Source: JACCYJ01 sp038198775
GTDB taxonomy: Bacteria; Actinomycetota; Actinomycetes; Propionibacteriales; Nocardioidaceae
DNA: 13,641 nucleotides
Assembly (NCBI GenBank): GCA_038198775.1
Contig: JBBPZV010000012.1
Location: 1 to 13,641, forward strand
Direction of reading: 5' to 3'
Shown: positions 11,916 through 13,641 of the stretch, one piece after another
Position numbering within the stretch: the first letter of the stretch is position 1
How the letters are laid out: each line of letters opens with the position of its first letter
Program-made: the position numbers and the translations under genes
The notes under the pieces: model-generated
What the model saw: the letters and a program-made list of their open reading frames with translations, nothing else
The model's database searches: none
Told to the model about the DNA's origin: nothing

Positions 11916-12134
11916 GTGGTCACCGCGCTGGTCCAGACCGGCTATCCATACAGCGCCACCGCGCGTCTGATCGAGGAGATCGTCATCGGTGGGTTTGCCT
12001 TCGTGCTCTTCGCGTTCCTGCTGTACGCCTTCCTTACGCGTTACCGGGAGAACTGGGACGCGATGTTGCGGAAATGGACCACCGACGCACGTCACCCGCA
12101 GGACGGCGAGCAGGAGCCACCCAAGAAGGCGTAG
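11916..12134 (+). CDS. Small single-pass membrane protein
   Basis: A 72-residue protein I do not recognise. One predicted transmembrane helix (about residues 22-42, EEIVIGGFAFVLFAFLLYAF) is followed by a charged C-terminal tail with YRENWDAMLRKW and a Lys/Glu/Pro-rich end. The GTG at 11916 follows GAGGAGG (11903-11909) with a six-base spacer, one of the strongest ribosome binding sites in the window, so translation is likely. Divergent from the transposase fragment and followed by a 311-base gap before the XRE regulator. A short hairpin follows the stop. A membrane-anchored helper or toxin-like peptide cannot be excluded, but nothing in the sequence demonstrates it. Confidence 0.6.
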   Translation: MVTALVQTGYPYSATARLIEEIVIGGFAFVLFAFLLYAFLTRYRENWDAMLRKWTTDARHPQDGEQEPPKKA

Positions 12135-12445
12135 GCCCACCCGACGTGGGGATGTTCGTGCCCACCGACGTCACCGCCACCGTTCGACTCCTGGCCCGTC
12201 TTCGAAACACCGGCTCGGGGATGAACCCGCACCGAGGAGGTCACCACCTCAGCGGGTCCTGGAGACGAACCCGAAGGAGACGCACACTCGGCACCCTTCA
12301 GGAAGCCGTCGGATACCCAGGCCGGCCTCGCGGGCCCGGACACGGGCGCTCACCCCAGGTCAGCAGGGGCCGGGTACCGTCGTCAGCACGAGCACGCCCC
12401 CGCGAGCATGCCGGCTCCGGGGCGCGGACCGAGAGGGAGCCTCGG
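12135..12445. other. 311-base gap before the XRE regulator
   Basis: No gene is supported. The last 225 bases are open in the XRE frame from an ATG at 12221, but the implied residues are Arg/Pro/Gly-rich, lack a ribosome binding site and look non-coding. A palindromic patch (GAGG at 12233-12236 facing CCTC at 12246-12249) lies in the middle. The promoter of the XRE gene should be in this stretch; no clear -35/-10 pair was found. Confidence 0.4.
12136..12150 (+). terminator. Short hairpin after the small membrane protein
   Basis: CCCAC (12136-12140) and GTGGG (12146-12150) with a five-base loop begin just past the TAG. The stem is short, so the call is weak. Confidence 0.3.
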
Positions 12446-13641
12446 ATGCAGCAGGGCACCGCCCACATCGGGCGTCGACTGCGGGAGATCCGCTCGTGGC
12501 GCGGGCTGACGCTGCGGGCGTGCGCCGAACTGGCCGGGCTGTCGGAGTCCCACCTGTCCCGCATCGAGCGGGGTGAGCGGTCGGTGGATCGACGATCCAC
12601 CCTGGAGGCGATCGCCGCCGCGCTGCGGGTCGCGCCCTCCGAGCTGACCGGTGCCCCGTGGATGGCCGACCCGGTCGGGGCTCAGGCGCACGCCACCGTG
12701 GTCGCGGTGGAGGCCGCGCTCGAGTGCCACGAGCTGGGCGAGGACCCCGACGGGCCCGTCCGTGAGTGGCCGGAGATCGCCGCCGATATAGACCACCTGG
12801 TCGACCTCATACACGTCAGCTCCGACTACGCCGGTCAGGGTGAGCTGGCCCCGCGGTTGCTGGCCGAGCTGCATGCCGTCTACGTCCGCCACCCCGAGCG
12901 CCGCGCGTACGTGCTGCCTGGGCTGATTCACTGCTACACCTCAGCCTGTTTTGTGACCAAGCGTCTCGGCGGCCGGGGCCTGCCGCTGCTCGCCGCTCGG
13001 CTCGCCGAGCAGTGCGCCGAGGAGCTGGAGACCCCGCAGTGGCGCGGCTACGCCGTCTGGCTACGCGGTGATGCCGCCGGGCAGCTGTCTCGGGCCCAGC
13101 AGTACCGGCGCGCCGTGGCGATGGCCGACGAGCTGAGTCCTGGCCTCGACGCGCCCGACGTCCTGCAGGCGTACGGGATGCTCCACCTCTCGGCGGCGCT
13201 GGCCGCAGCGGCGCAGACCGATCAGGACACCGCGGCCACGCACCTTGACGAGGCCGCCGCGGTGGCCGCCCGGATGGACACCGAGGTCGGCACGTTTGCC
13301 CGGTTGTGGTTCGGGACAGCGAACGTCGGGGTGTGGCGCACGTCGCTGGCCACCGAGTTCGGCGAGGGTGCGAAGGTCGCCGAGATCGCTCGCAATGTAC
13401 ACGTGGAGGCCATCCCGAGCCCGAGCCGTCACGCGGAGTTCTACGCCGACCTCGGCCGCTCGATGCTGCGCGAGAACCGCACCAGGGAGCAGGGTCTGTC
13501 CACGCTGCTGCGCGCCGAGCAGCTCGCCCCGCAGCGCATCCGCAACGACGTGTTCATCCGTGAGGCCGTCGCCGACCAGCTCCGGGCCGCTCGTCGAGAC
13601 GCCGGTGGGCGAGAGTTGCGTGGCCTGGCATATCGAATGGG
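12446..13641 (+). CDS. XRE-family HTH regulator with TPR-like C-terminal region (runs off window)
   Basis: At least 398 residues, open to the window edge. The N-terminal Cro/CI-type HTH occupies residues 8-65: IGRRLREIRSWRGLTLRACA, then ELAGLSESHLSRIERGER with the typical Ser-x-x-Ser-x-x-E recognition pattern, then LEAIAAALRVAPSEL. The rest is Ala/Leu/Glu-rich helical sequence with repeated pairs such as LPLLAARLAEQC and HLDEAAAVAARMD, as in the long XRE/TPR-like regulators common in Streptomyces and Pseudonocardia. The final LRGLAYRMG resembles the ending of this family, so only a few residues are probably missing. The ATG at 12446 has GGGAG six bases upstream. Such regulators act by sensing peptides or small signals; the target genes are unknown and no operator was identified. 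Confidence 0.85.
   Translation, partial: MQQGTAHIGRRLREIRSWRGLTLRACAELAGLSESHLSRIERGERSVDRRSTLEAIAAALRVAPSELTGAPWMADPVGAQAHATVVAVEAALECHELGEDPDGPVREWPEIAADIDHLVDLIHVSSDYAGQGELAPRLLAELHAVYVRHPERRAYVLPGLIHCYTSACFVTKRLGGRGLPLLAARLAEQCAEELETPQWRGYAVWLRGDAAGQLSRAQQYRRAVAMADELSPGLDAPDVLQAYGMLHLSAALAAAAQTDQDTAATHLDEAAAVAARMDTEVGTFARLWFGTANVGVWRTSLATEFGEGAKVAEIARNVHVEAIPSPSRHAEFYADLGRSMLRENRTREQGLSTLLRAEQLAPQRIRNDVFIREAVADQLRAARRDAGGRELRGLAYRM

Noticed and set aside
12221..12445. 75-codon N-terminal extension of the XRE regulator
   Set aside because: No ribosome binding site, Arg/Pro/Gly-rich residues, and the internal ATG at 12446 has GGGAG at good spacing and fits the family N-terminus.
12383..12931. 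Minus-strand frame over the XRE gene
   Set aside because: Antisense to the HTH domain coding region; no family features.
1..13641. CRISPR array, tRNA or rRNA gene
   Set aside because: No regularly spaced repeats and no cloverleaf or rRNA-like segments were seen on reading both strands by eye.

Overview
The window is high-GC DNA with the codon bias, weak or leaderless translation starts and gene families of an actinobacterium. F420-type oxidoreductases, paired DinB-like proteins and a large XRE/TPR-like regulator suggest Pseudonocardiales or a related Actinomycetes lineage; the genus is inference. No rRNA, tRNA or CRISPR array was seen. It reads as an accessory region: small regulator-plus-target modules separated by transposase remnants, truncated genes and frameshifted genes.

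Layout. 1-141 is the last part of an IS5-type transposase. 274-1482 holds two minus-strand DinB-superfamily genes, and 1584-1994 an NTF2/SnoaL-like protein. 2098-3471 is a MerR module: a divergent MerR regulator with an unusual Cys cluster, a near-perfect operator in a 19-bp-spacer promoter, a four-helix protein with two His pairs spaced as in diheme cytochrome b, and a methyltransferase cut short. A 16-bp direct repeat flanks this block and its right copy sits at the methyltransferase breakpoint. 3372-5924 is a TetR module: tetR divergent from four tightly packed genes (helical protein, His-rich one-helix membrane protein, DUF2269-like membrane protein, alpha/beta hydrolase) that end in a strong hairpin. 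6152-7665 is a MarR module: marR divergent from a six-helix membrane protein coupled to a broken short-chain dehydrogenase.

7666-8549 holds hairpin-rich non-coding sequence and a TrmH-like rRNA/tRNA methyltransferase gene with two compensating frameshifts. 8675-10019 (minus strand) holds two probable F420-dependent enzymes, an LLM-class oxidoreductase and a PPOX-fold oxidoreductase; the LLM gene has its own MerR-type promoter with no MerR gene beside it. 10062-11887 is a gene graveyard: a YdeI-like C-terminus, a frameshifted MmeI-like DNA methyltransferase C-terminus, a 66-residue Gly-rich protein with an excellent ribosome binding site, and a 5'-truncated Mu-type transposase C-terminus with a foreign tail. 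11916-12134 encodes a small membrane protein. From 12446 to the edge runs a nearly complete XRE-family regulator.

The best candidates for undescribed biology are the MerR/diheme-cytochrome/methyltransferase module and the TetR-controlled four-gene membrane operon. All functional links between neighbours are inferences from gene order, overlaps and promoter architecture.
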